A stretch of 64,000 nucleotides of DNA from assembly GCF_004000985.1 (NCBI RefSeq), contig NZ_BIMH01000017.1:33474-97473 (forward strand). The letters are read 5' to 3'. Below, piece by piece: positions 16,323 to 24,129 of this stretch. The notes beneath the pieces are model-generated. The model saw nothing but the letters and a program-made list of their open reading frames with translations. It was not told where the DNA came from and did not search any database. Made by a program: the position numbers and the translations under genes. Position 1 is the stretch's first letter, and every line of letters starts with the position of its first letter. Source of the DNA: Paenibacillus validus NBRC 15382 (GTDB taxonomy: Bacteria > Bacillota > Bacilli > Paenibacillales > NBRC-103111).

Positions 16323-17576
16323 CTAATGACCCATAGCCGGCATTTCCGACATGCCGTTTTTAGAATTTCCCTCATGTTGCCCATGTCCTTCGCCTGTGGA
16401 AGAAATGATCTCCAGCATATCGTCAATTTCTCCTTGTGCAGCCCTATTCAACGATTGTTCATCGCCGACTAACCAAGAATGGTTATACGGCCCTTCCGTT
16501 GGAGATTTCTTATATTTGGGTTGAACCGTCATCATGTAATCCATGACAGTGTCCGGCATCTTCTCCTTATCAGTCCAAAGAATAGGAGCATGTTTGCCCA
16601 GATGTGAGAAAGGCGCTGCTGCGAGAGCCAATGATGCTGTATTCAGACTAATAAACGAAAAGTTATGTCCCGGTGAAGTGATTCCCCATCCAAATCCGGT
16701 CTCGGGGTCTTTATATTTAGCAAATGCAACGGCATTTTCATAAGGGTCGTTTCCAGAGATCCGAACGACCTTTCCGTACTGTCCTAATTGTTTTTCAACA
16801 TTTTCGGATATAATGCTCTTTGGTCCCAATAAATAAATAGATGCCTTTCCATTTCTAAGCTTTAATGCTTCTATTGTATCCGTTGGAATCTCATCCTTTG
16901 TTACATACAGTAGCGGCTCAGGCATGTGTGCAATCCAGTTAATTGCCGGCAGTGAATATTCTTGGCTATCCAGAGAGCCTATAATTACAGATTGTGGATA
17001 GCCCTGTGAAATTCTTGCATAATAATCATCTACTGTTTTAGCGATAGCTGCGGGACCTTCACCCTTAATCCAATCTATTTTAAAGCCCATTCCTTTGATT
17101 TCCTGCTCAACATTTTGATCCAGATTTCCGACCAAAATAACTTGTGTTCCGTTATTCAAAGTCGATCCTACAGGATTGAGCCTTTTTAATTCATTTTTCG
17201 TAATCTCTGGCACATTATTCTTATTCACAAATAATACGGGGCCATTATTCGGATGATGAATTAAATCTGCACTTACTAGTGCGGATTGCCAATCTTCTGG
17301 GTTGGCCAGAATAACACCACCGGGCTGGTTCTTTTCGTTTGTCGCCATCCAAACCGTTTTGGACACCAATACGGCCGTTTGAAAAGGATCACTGTTGTTA
17401 ATACGTGTTGTATTTTTAGAAGCGATCCAAGGAGGCTCTGACGCTTTGTTTTTCTGTTGATCGACGTTTACTTGACCTTTTTGTGTTTGTTGGCCTTGTG
17501 TAGCTCCCGGTGTGCATGCAGTTAATGTCAATATTACTGCGAAGAAAAGGATATTGATCTTTAAACGCTTATTCAT
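16323..17576 (-). CDS. Lipoprotein with cell-wall-binding repeat 2-like domains
   Basis: This protein of about 417 residues has a lipoprotein signal (ILTLTAC). The body contains repeated units like those of the CWB2 family (for example the SDPFQTAVLVSKTVW block, VILVGNLDQNVEQEIK, ASIYLLGPKSIISENVEKQL, and NDPYENAVAFAKY). These bind wall polymers in other Firmicutes. The tail is rich in Met, His and Gly (GHGQHEGN, MSEMPAMGH), which suggests metal binding. The ATG at 17574-17576 has GGAGG 7 nt upstream; an in-frame ATG at 17603 does not. It may hold copper at the wall surface (inference). Confidence 0.75.
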   Translation of the reverse strand: MNKRLKINILFFAVILTLTACTPGATQGQQTQKGQVNVDQQKNKASEPPWIASKNTTRINNSDPFQTAVLVSKTVWMATNEKNQPGGVILANPEDWQSALVSADLIHHPNNGPVLFVNKNNVPEITKNELKRLNPVGSTLNNGTQVILVGNLDQNVEQEIKGMGFKIDWIKGEGPAAIAKTVDDYYARISQGYPQSVIIGSLDSQEYSLPAINWIAHMPEPLLYVTKDEIPTDTIEALKLRNGKASIYLLGPKSIISENVEKQLGQYGKVVRISGNDPYENAVAFAKYKDPETGFGWGITSPGHNFSFISLNTASLALAAAPFSHLGKHAPILWTDKEKMPDTVMDYMMTVQPKYKKSPTEGPYNHSWLVGDEQSLNRAAQGEIDDMLEIISSTGEGHGQHEGNSKNGMSEMPAMGH

Positions 17577-18422
17577 GCGAAATCCTCCATCTTGGATTTT
17601 CATCTGTAACTTTTAGATGTACTTCAAACTTCTGCCTTTGCGGCTTCCCGTATATTATTTCCAAACGGCTGAAAGTCTTATCCATTTGTTTCTGGGGAAT
17701 TTACGCCCCAATTAGTCTTGATTTACAAGTAAAGCTACTGTATGAGGTCACGAACAATCGGTTACAGCGTAAAATGTCTACTTTGCGTACGATAAATCAA
17801 ACTTGCCATTTGATTTATACATCTTTCCATACTTTGTTGAATTCAGGTTTCGTATCATATTTTGGGCACATGCCGTGTTCATGTTATGCTATCTAGCATA
17901 GACTGTTATACGTGATGCAAACATCACGAATTCGCCCCTAAGGGAGGTATGCAATAACTTCACCTATTACACAATGCGGTGCCTACACCCTCAATCATGA
18001 AGATTGTTGCCGACAAAAAAGGTGGATTGGCATTTAAAAATGAAACTTTATCTTGAGCAACAAAAAACTAATTACTCGAAACAGGAGAAGAAATTTTCAA
18101 AACTTGCCGGGGAAAAAGCGCACGTGCCTAGTAACGACACCGTTGCATAATGTATGATAAGCATGATGGAGAGATCCGTGTATAGCGAGGTTTGCGAAGA
18201 CTTTGAACGAGAACTGAACTCCCAAAAAGTTGACCATTTATCTGTGCCTATATAGGAATGTGTTACCCCTAGCCGTTGGCCAGGGGTTATTCTACATTGG
18301 TATGTTGTTCCTAATTATTTGCTTCTTCCATCTATCTCGATCTTTATAGAATGATTCAGTTGAAAAATCTCTTATTTCGTATTTCCTTGGTAACTGCATT
18401 GTTATTTATATATAAAGCATAG
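17577..18422. other. Gene-poor junction with remnants and hairpins
   Basis: No convincing gene is seen in these 850 bp. There are two perfect small dyads, ATGCTA-TC-TAGCAT (17886-17899) and CGTGATG-CAAA-CATCACG (17911-17928). They are followed by a good ribosome-binding site (GGGAGGT near 17941) that leads into no open frame. Two short plus-strand frames (18040-18150 and 18154-18255, 36 and 33 codons) follow end to end and look like fragments of decayed coding DNA. A hairpin (ACCCCTAGCC/GGCCAGGGGT) lies near 18267-18290. This is where the copper island meets the conjugative element. Confidence 0.4.
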
Positions 18423-18451
18423 AAAAAAGCAACCTAGATAAGAGTTGCTTT
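18423..18451 (-). terminator. Terminator of the first toxin-antitoxin operon
   Basis: AAAGCAAC and GTTGCTTT form a perfect 8-bp stem. On the minus strand a T-run follows, 17 bp after the toxin stop. Confidence 0.8.
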
Positions 18452-18467
18452 CGATTATATTATGTTT

Positions 18468-18776
18468 CTATATTAATTTATTATAGTCTTGTGCTCCATA
18501 AAAGAAGCGTAAAATAACTACCTTTTCTGCGCCTTCGTCCACTTTATAGACAAGAATATAATTCTTTATAACCGCCTTTCGATAACCTTCCTTCTCCAAT
18601 CGATTATCTTGACACTTAGGATACATTACAGGGTTATTTCTTAGATGAGCATAACACTTATCAACCTCGTCAAGGAAATCAGAAGCAGCTGTTGGATTTG
18701 CCAGCTGAACTGCAATGTATGAAACAATATTATCTAAATCCTGATGAGCAAGTTCTGTGACAATCAATCTATACAT
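18468..18776 (-). CDS. RelE/ParE-family toxin
   Basis: This 102-residue protein has the RelE/ParE fold pattern: N-terminal VTELAHQDLDNIVSYI helix, central LRNNPVMYPKC, and the C-terminal beta core (YRKAVIKNYILVYKVD, KVVILRFFYGAQDY). RelE members cleave mRNA on the ribosome and ParE members poison gyrase; which type this is cannot be decided here. The start overlaps the antitoxin end by 8 bp. Confidence 0.88.
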   Translation of the reverse strand: MYRLIVTELAHQDLDNIVSYIAVQLANPTAASDFLDEVDKCYAHLRNNPVMYPKCQDNRLEKEGYRKAVIKNYILVYKVDEGAEKVVILRFFYGAQDYNKLI

Positions 18777-19029
18777 CGTATTTTTCTCTTATGCTTTTTA
18801 ATGAAGATTCGCCATCAAGAACTTTTTCTTCCGCCAATTGTTTTTCAGCTGCATTCAGCTTTTCGTAGACATCAAGCATAAACATCTTTTCCTCATACGT
18901 TTTCATGCTCATGAGAACCATGTCTCCATATCCGTTCTTGGTAATAAAAATAGGCTCATCAGATTCTTGACACATTTGAGAAATTTCACTCGTATTTTTC
19001 AAATCGCGAATTGGGATTATTTTAGGCAT
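18769..19029 (-). CDS. Phd/YefM-family antitoxin
   Basis: This 86-residue antitoxin has the Phd/YefM N-terminal DNA-binding fold (PIRDLKNTSEISQMC, EPIFITKNGYGDMVLMS) and a charged C-terminal toxin-binding tail. AAGGAG precedes the ATG. The promoter TTGAAT/TACAAT with a 17-bp spacer (19057-19085) is probably repressed by the complex. The module is likely to stabilise the element. Confidence 0.88.
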   Translation of the reverse strand: MPKIIPIRDLKNTSEISQMCQESDEPIFITKNGYGDMVLMSMKTYEEKMFMLDVYEKLNAAEKQLAEEKVLDGESSLKSIREKYDV

Positions 19030-19056
19030 AACATCCAGCTCCTTTTCGTGGCCTTA

Positions 19057-19085
19057 TTGTACCATAAATATCCCCTACATTCAAT
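19057..19085 (-). promoter_or_regulatory. Promoter of the first toxin-antitoxin operon
   Basis: Minus-strand TTGAAT (19080-19085) and TACAAT (19057-19062) have a spacing of 17 bp, upstream of AAGGAG and the antitoxin ATG. Confidence 0.65.
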
Positions 19086-19142
19086 GATCTTACTAATCAT
19101 CTTATTAATCATCCCTACTATCTGTCACCATCTTTATAAAAT

Positions 19143-19180
19143 AGTAAGCGGATGGATCTAATGGCGACCAACCGCTTACT
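19143..19180. terminator. Terminator at the end of the transfer operon
   Basis: AGTAAGCGG and CCGCTTACT form a perfect 9-bp stem 10 bp after the virB4 stop. On the minus strand ATTTTATAA follows. It closes the long minus-strand transfer operon. Confidence 0.7.
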
Positions 19181-19189
19181 GCTGTTTTG

Positions 19190-21526
19190 TTATCCCTCCC
19201 CGGGCTTTGTCGTCATTAGGCGATACAGTTTCGTATTCCGCGGGAATTTGTCGGTAAATGGAACAAGGGAACTGCCTACCTTCATAAGTCCATTTCCGGC
19301 GTCTACATTCGTGATGTATGAGAGTTGCAGGTCTGAAATATTAAGCAACTCGGCAAGCTCCATCCGATCGGTGCTGGCCTGATTCAACATGACGATAAAT
19401 TCACTATTTGCTAACATGGTACGTGCCGTATGGCTTTGCAGCAAATCGTCCACGTTTTGCGTAATTCCCGTACAAAAGGCGCCATACTTTCGGACACGCT
19501 TCCAAAGCGTGAAAAGAAAGTTGGCGCTATATTCATGCTGGAACAACAGATAAATCTCGTCGATAATGATAAACGTATTTTTTCCCTTTGCCCGGTTTTG
19601 TGTAATCCGATTCAGGATACTATCCAGTACGACTAACATGCCAATCGGGAGCAGCTGCTTTCCCAAGTCAAGAATATCATAGCAAATGAGCCGGTTATAG
19701 ACATTAACATTAGTAGGCTTTGCGAACGTATTCAGACTGCCGGAAGTAAACAACTCAATCGCCAGAGCAATGTCTTGCGCTTCTGGTTCAGATTGCTTGA
19801 GCAGTTCAGCGTGAAAATGTTGCAAAGTAGGCGGGTCGCCTTTGAAATTGCTTTGCAAATAAGTTCGATACACTTTTGCGGTGCAGCGGTCGATCAACGA
19901 CTTCTCCTTTGCGCCAAGGGGATAGCCGCCCATCAGTTGTTCGCACAGCGACAGAACAAACTCCGACTTGAGGATGATTGGATTGGCCCCGTCGCCGTAC
20001 TGCCGATTGATATCCATGGCATTAATATGATTCGGCGAGGTTGCGGAAATATGGACCGTTTCGCCGCCCAGTGCTTCCACCAGCGCAGAATATTCACGCT
20101 CAGGGTCAATCAGGATCACGTCGTCATCGCCTGCTAGCACCAGATTGACTATCTCACGCTTTGCCGTAAAACTTTTACCTGAGCCGGATACCCCCAGAAT
20201 GAAACTGTTCCCGTTTAACAGTTGCTTGCGGTTGGCCATAATCATATTCTTACTGATGACATTTTGGCCGTAATACATACCGCCGGGATGGATGACCTCC
20301 TGTGCCCGGAATGGAATGAAAACGGCAGTGCTTTCCGTCGTCAAAGTTCGCAACGCATGTACCTTGCGCAATCCATACGGAAGCACCGTATTGAGTCCGT
20401 CCATTTGCTGAAAGGTCAGCGGTGCTAACTGGCATAGATGCTTGCGAGCAGTTGTCAACAGGGCTTCGGTATCGTTGTCCAACTGCTCCTTGCTCTCCGC
20501 AATATGCACCATTGTCAGCAGTCCGAACATCATGCGCTGGTCGCGTGTCGTCAGATCGTCCAGAAACTCCTTGCTTTCCTTGCGTTGTTGCTCCATATCA
20601 TAAGGAACAACGGCAGAGAAATTATTATTGTTGTTTTGCCGCCGCTGCCAATTCGTTATATTCGTCTCCACGCCGAGCAGCCGGTTTTCCACTTCGCGGA
20701 CGGCCTCATCGGTCGGAATCGGTATCACATCAAGAGATAGCAGCAAGTTCCGGTTTAGGTCGCATAATTCAGCCACCATGCTGTCCTTGATGTAGCTCGC
20801 GTATTCCCGTAGAAAAACGACACGGCCAAAGTAGCGTCCCATCCGAAAGTAATCCCGTTCGAACTCAAACGTATCCGGACTGATGTAATCCTTGAAGTCA
20901 TGTCCCTTGCGCATGGTAGCGGACAAGTCAAAGTGATAGTCAGCCTCCTCGCCAATTCGAAAAAAATCATGGAGCATGCGCAGGCGATCTATCGCATCCA
21001 GTTCCACGCATGCGGAACCAAGACGCGAGAAATGCGCCATCAGTTCCGAACCGATTCTGGCGAAATACTGACGGGCATCCTCCACATTTCTTTTGACCAC
21101 AGATACCGTAATATATTTTTCCTGAAAAGTGCCGTTTGCGCCCATCGCCTTGTCGAGCAACATCTGGTTGTATTCCTCGCGGTATCCATCAAGTCCGTCC
21201 TGACGATGGGGGATCAGCAAGGTGTCTTCCACGTCCAGCCGATTTAAACGTCGGTTATGAATCGTGATTTTCGTCGTCGCGCCGCTATCGAGAGAATTAA
21301 GCAGTTCGCAATAGGCTAGGAACATTGCTTCCTTGTCTTCTCTGGAGGCGACAGCGTAGTTCATGTCTTCAAATCGGTACGACTTAGAAAACTTGTTGCC
21401 CACAAAAAAAATCCCATCCGGCCAGATGGCACGAATCGGGATGACTTGCTGGACACCCTTCGGAATGGCGAACCGTTCCTTGTCTTGCTTGATAATTCGT
21501 TTAAGCGTTTTAATCACGAGCTTCAC
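19190..21526 (-). CDS. virB4: VirB4-type conjugation ATPase
   Basis: This 778-residue ATPase powers assembly of a type IV secretion channel of the Tn916/Tn1549 class. Walker A is GVSGSGKSFTAKRE (near residue 450) and Walker B is FIIIDEIYLLFQ. The C-terminal ARTMLANSEFIVMLNQ block, typical of the family, is present. The N-terminal half (about 1-400) is the VirB4 domain that contacts the channel. Start is a GTG overlapping the prgI stop (GTGA), so translation is coupled. It is the last gene of the transfer operon here; a cell-wall hydrolase gene usually follows in related elements and is not present. Confidence 0.93.
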   Translation of the reverse strand: MKLVIKTLKRIIKQDKERFAIPKGVQQVIPIRAIWPDGIFFVGNKFSKSYRFEDMNYAVASREDKEAMFLAYCELLNSLDSGATTKITIHNRRLNRLDVEDTLLIPHRQDGLDGYREEYNQMLLDKAMGANGTFQEKYITVSVVKRNVEDARQYFARIGSELMAHFSRLGSACVELDAIDRLRMLHDFFRIGEEADYHFDLSATMRKGHDFKDYISPDTFEFERDYFRMGRYFGRVVFLREYASYIKDSMVAELCDLNRNLLLSLDVIPIPTDEAVREVENRLLGVETNITNWQRRQNNNNNFSAVVPYDMEQQRKESKEFLDDLTTRDQRMMFGLLTMVHIAESKEQLDNDTEALLTTARKHLCQLAPLTFQQMDGLNTVLPYGLRKVHALRTLTTESTAVFIPFRAQEVIHPGGMYYGQNVISKNMIMANRKQLLNGNSFILGVSGSGKSFTAKREIVNLVLAGDDDVILIDPEREYSALVEALGGETVHISATSPNHINAMDINRQYGDGANPIILKSEFVLSLCEQLMGGYPLGAKEKSLIDRCTAKVYRTYLQSNFKGDPPTLQHFHAELLKQSEPEAQDIALAIELFTSGSLNTFAKPTNVNVYNRLICYDILDLGKQLLPIGMLVVLDSILNRITQNRAKGKNTFIIIDEIYLLFQHEYSANFLFTLWKRVRKYGAFCTGITQNVDDLLQSHTARTMLANSEFIVMLNQASTDRMELAELLNISDLQLSYITNVDAGNGLMKVGSSLVPFTDKFPRNTKLYRLMTTKPGEG

Positions 21527-21873
21527 TCTCCTTGCTCACGCTGCTGGACATACTTATGCAGCACCTCGTAGTAAATGTTCGTCGCGCGATAAACCAGCCG
21601 TTTGGGCATGAGAAATTCGGATTTTACATACGTCCACAGAAGCTGCTCTGCCGTCATGCCGTGGTAGTGAATAAACCCGAGCGCGGCGCAGGGGGCGGCT
21701 CCCAGAATGCACATCCAACTGAGCGTCTCCACGCCGAAGCGGTCTCGCAAAGCAAAGTACAAGCCAATTGCCACCAGAACGGCCAATACTGAAAAAAAGA
21801 ACTGCCGCAAGGACAGTCCAAAAAACAAGCTCTCGGTATATTCCCGGATTTCCCGGTTAATTTTGACTTCCAT
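21523..21873 (-). CDS. PrgI-family conjugation membrane protein
   Basis: This protein of about 116 residues has the PrgI signature: N-terminal VKINREIREYTESLFFGLSL, two close membrane helices, and a C-terminal cytoplasmic part (TYVKSEFLMPKRLVYR). PrgI proteins are VirB3-like channel components. GGGAGGT 7 nt before the ATG at 21871-21873 fixes the start. It overlaps virB4 by 4 bp. Confidence 0.9.
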   Translation of the reverse strand: MEVKINREIREYTESLFFGLSLRQFFFSVLAVLVAIGLYFALRDRFGVETLSWMCILGAAPCAALGFIHYHGMTAEQLLWTYVKSEFLMPKRLVYRATNIYYEVLHKYVQQREQGE

Positions 21874-22228
21874 GTGTAGGACCTCCCGAATCTGCCGCCC
21901 GTGCATCGGGCTGGCGACTATCTATGTTGGCGAAGCCCTGCTCATCGAACGGATGAAGATGACTCGATAACGCGGACGCAAGCTGTATGCCATCTTTCAG
22001 ACCTTGCAGATATAGCCATTCATTCATAATTGCTTGCTTGAGGTGCTGACAATCTTCCCAACCCGCAAATTCCGGCATGCGCCCGATGTCCATGCCCGCG
22101 AATAAGCGTTCAAATGCTTTTCTTTCGTTTTCCCGAATGCGGCTAAGTTCGGAGTGATTTTCAATAAGATCGGATACATTGTCTAGCCGTTTTTGAATCG
22201 CTTCTCTGAACCATGGCGGAAATTTCAT
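21857..22228 (-). CDS. Hypothetical protein of the transfer operon
   Basis: This protein of about 123 residues was not recognised. It is hydrophilic and helical (FREAIQKRLDNVSDLIENH, then ERKAFERLFAGMDIGRMPEFAGWEDC), without membrane segments or metal motifs. It lies between the Spo0E-like gene and prgI, overlapping the latter by 17 bp, so it is almost certainly translated. The start could also be an in-frame ATG near 22255. Its tail is low-complexity and may be tolerated because of the overlap. Confidence 0.6.
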   Translation of the reverse strand: MKFPPWFREAIQKRLDNVSDLIENHSELSRIRENERKAFERLFAGMDIGRMPEFAGWEDCQHLKQAIMNEWLYLQGLKDGIQLASALSSHLHPFDEQGFANIDSRQPDARAADSGGPTHGSQN

Positions 22229-22244
22229 CGTTTGCCCACACCTC

Positions 22245-22433
22245 TCATCTACCATGTCTCCGATGCCGTTTGCGTCGGGTACGCTCATAACGAACGAGCA
22301 ATTCATCCACTTTGCGACTTTGCTCCTGCAATTCCTGGTTGTCGGATAATCGAATGGATTGCTTCAATGACTGCTCGCCTAGCTTGTTCAGCTCCTGTCG
22401 TTCTTTCTCCAATTTACGCAATAGATTGCTCAT
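22245..22433 (-). CDS. Spo0E-like aspartyl-phosphate phosphatase
   Basis: This 62-residue protein matches the Spo0E pattern: an N-terminal helix (LLRKLEKERQELNKLGEQS), a short turn, and a second helix with SRKVDELLVRYER, equivalent to the family SQxLDxLI motif that dephosphorylates Spo0A~P. The turn residues (RLSDNQEL) also fit. If active, it would lower sporulation in the host, perhaps to favour transfer or upkeep of the element. Length is typical (50-85 residues). The basic tail RRKRHRRHGR is unusual. Confidence 0.6.
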   Translation of the reverse strand: MSNLLRKLEKERQELNKLGEQSLKQSIRLSDNQELQEQSRKVDELLVRYERTRRKRHRRHGR

Positions 22434-22548
22434 TCTTCCACCGCCTTGTTTTCAGATGGGCTACCGATTAACATATCTGGATATGAGTTTTTAGCCCCCC
22501 CTGATAGTAATTTCAAAACTCATGTAAGTCAATTCTGTGCTTGTCCAT

Positions 22549-22571
22549 AATAGGAACTATGAACTCCTATT
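22549..22571. promoter_or_regulatory. Inverted repeat before the XRE regulator
   Basis: AATAGGA and TCCTATT are 7-bp arms 9 bp apart, about 20 bp before the ATG of the divergent XRE regulator. It is a likely autoregulatory operator that could also control the minus-strand genes starting at 22433. Confidence 0.5.
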
Positions 22572-22590
22572 CGGAAAGAGATGACAAGCG

Positions 22591-22923
22591 ATGCACGTTT
22601 ACGATAAAAAAATAGTAGGCCAGCGGATACGCAAACGGAGAGAAGCATGGGGCATGTCACGCGAGCAACTGGCCGAGCAGATCGGGCGTGTTCCCCGGTT
22701 TTGCGCGGACATTGAGCGGGGGAAAGCCGGCATGTCGATAGAAACGATGCTCAGCATCTGTCATGTGCTGAAACTGTCTCCGAATGATTTGCTGCTACAA
22801 AACGTTTACGCTGAACCTTCCAATGAAATTGAGCTGATTATGGCCGCGCTCCAGCAATGCACAGACAAACAGCGCAAAGACTCGCTGGCGCTGCTGAAGC
22901 TGTTTCTGACCGCCATCCAATAA
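22591..22923 (+). CDS. XRE-family regulator (divergent inside the transfer operon)
   Basis: This 110-residue Cro/CI-type protein has a helix-turn-helix at about residues 10-65 (IRKRREAWGMSREQLAEQIG, then RFCADIERGKAGMSIETML) and a C-terminal helical segment. It is the only plus-strand gene in about 40 kb of minus-strand element genes and splits the transfer operon between virB6 and the Spo0E-like gene. It may repress conjugation or the downstream part of the operon, as ImmR-like regulators do. Confidence 0.85.
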   Translation: MHVYDKKIVGQRIRKRREAWGMSREQLAEQIGRVPRFCADIERGKAGMSIETMLSICHVLKLSPNDLLLQNVYAEPSNEIELIMAALQQCTDKQRKDSLALLKLFLTAIQ

Positions 22924-22930
22924 TTCCCGC

Positions 22931-23770
22931 CTATAAACCCATCATCTCCCGAACGACCCGGTCGGCCATCTTCACCGTGCCGACCAAGACCAGCATGTTA
23001 AAAATGAGTTCTCCGATGTACGTCCATACCATCGTGACCGCGCCAGAGCCAGCTTCGACAGCCGGGGGCGCGCTGGCAAACGCCGCGTAGATGATGCACG
23101 CCAGCACGATGATCGCCCCTTCCATACAGGCGGCTGCATATCCTTTCAAAAATGATTTGCCGATACTCTGGCTCGGCTCGCCAGCGAATGAGGCGAGCGG
23201 AACCGGAGCAATCGCTGTATACAGATAAATCCGAAAAAAACGCCCGTACACAGAAAGAATCATGATGAAGGACAGAACGGTAATAAACAGGCTGCCCAGC
23301 AAAGAGACGACCCAGAGTGGTATGCTTTGCCAAAACCCGACATCTTCGATCGCCTGGGTAATCGTGTCCGGCAGCGACATGCCATCCACCGCACCAAACC
23401 CCGAACGGGACATCATCGTCGAGATGATGCCCTGCACAATCGTAAACAGAGCCATCATCAGTTCCAAACCATAGGTGACAACTGCCTTGGCCAGCACAAA
23501 TCGGACAAATAACTTGACCGCCAGCTCCGGCCGCTTCAGTTCGGCAAAATTACCCGCTGTTTTCATCACACCGACGACAAAAAATAAAACCAGCAGCGCC
23601 AGTCCCGTTGCCTGTAACGCGCCGTGAATATCCGTGATGATGCGCCAAATGGTGCCCCCCTTGAAATCGACTGGTGACTGGGTAACAAGGTGCCAGATTT
23701 CATTCATTTTCTGCTCCCAGGTATCTAGAGCATTCTCCAAATTATCTGCAATCCAACTGTTTTTCGACAT
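22931..23770 (-). CDS. VirB6/TrbL-like conjugation membrane protein
   Basis: This protein of about 279 residues has at least five hydrophobic segments (LATGLALLVLFFVVGVM; VTYGLELMMALFTIVQGI; SLLGSLFITVLSFIMILSV; ACMEGAIIVLACIIYAAF; LIFNMLVLVGTVKM). It fits the inner-membrane VirB6/TrbL core component of Gram-positive elements, between the pilin-like gene and prgI. The start at 23768-23770 has AAGGGTGAG upstream, which beats the ATG at 23812. Confidence 0.85.
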   Translation of the reverse strand: MSKNSWIADNLENALDTWEQKMNEIWHLVTQSPVDFKGGTIWRIITDIHGALQATGLALLVLFFVVGVMKTAGNFAELKRPELAVKLFVRFVLAKAVVTYGLELMMALFTIVQGIISTMMSRSGFGAVDGMSLPDTITQAIEDVGFWQSIPLWVVSLLGSLFITVLSFIMILSVYGRFFRIYLYTAIAPVPLASFAGEPSQSIGKSFLKGYAAACMEGAIIVLACIIYAAFASAPPAVEAGSGAVTMVWTYIGELIFNMLVLVGTVKMADRVVREMMGL

Positions 23771-23829
23771 ACGCTCACCCTTCTGTCGAGGGAGGAACGG
23801 GCGTCGGCTCATTCCTCATCCTCCATGGC

Positions 23830-24129
23830 TTAACCTGTGATCAGGTCCAAAATCTCTTTGGTAAACGTGATGATGACGCCCCCGGCCAAGGTTAAAAAAC
23901 CATTCGCTCGCTGCGAAGGGTCATGCGACTTGAGCGACAAGCCGATCTGCACAACGCCAAACCCCAAAATAATCATGCCGACCGCGCGAATCAACCCGAA
24001 GATAAAATTGGACAAGTTGTTGACTGTCGTCATCGGGTCGCTTTGGGCATAGGCGGTGGAAACTAGCATCGTCCCGAACAGCACCGTCATCATGTAGAAA
24101 GCAATCAGCCATTTCGTTTTACGTTTCAA
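23830..24129 (-). CDS. VirB2/Maff2-type pilin-like protein
   Basis: This 99-residue protein has a signal peptide (ending STAYA) followed by two membrane helices (FIFGLIRAVGMIILGFGVV and GFLTLAGGVIITFTKEIL). This is the size and layout of Maff2/VirB2-like subunits in Tn1549-type elements. Its ATG overlaps the virD4 stop by 4 bp. Confidence 0.82.
   Translation of the reverse strand: MKRKTKWLIAFYMMTVLFGTMLVSTAYAQSDPMTTVNNLSNFIFGLIRAVGMIILGFGVVQIGLSLKSHDPSQRANGFLTLAGGVIITFTKEILDLITG

Noticed and set aside
18040..18255. Two short plus-strand frames of 36 and 33 codons as genes
   Set aside because: No good ribosome-binding site, no recognisable family, and end-to-end arrangement suggests decayed DNA.
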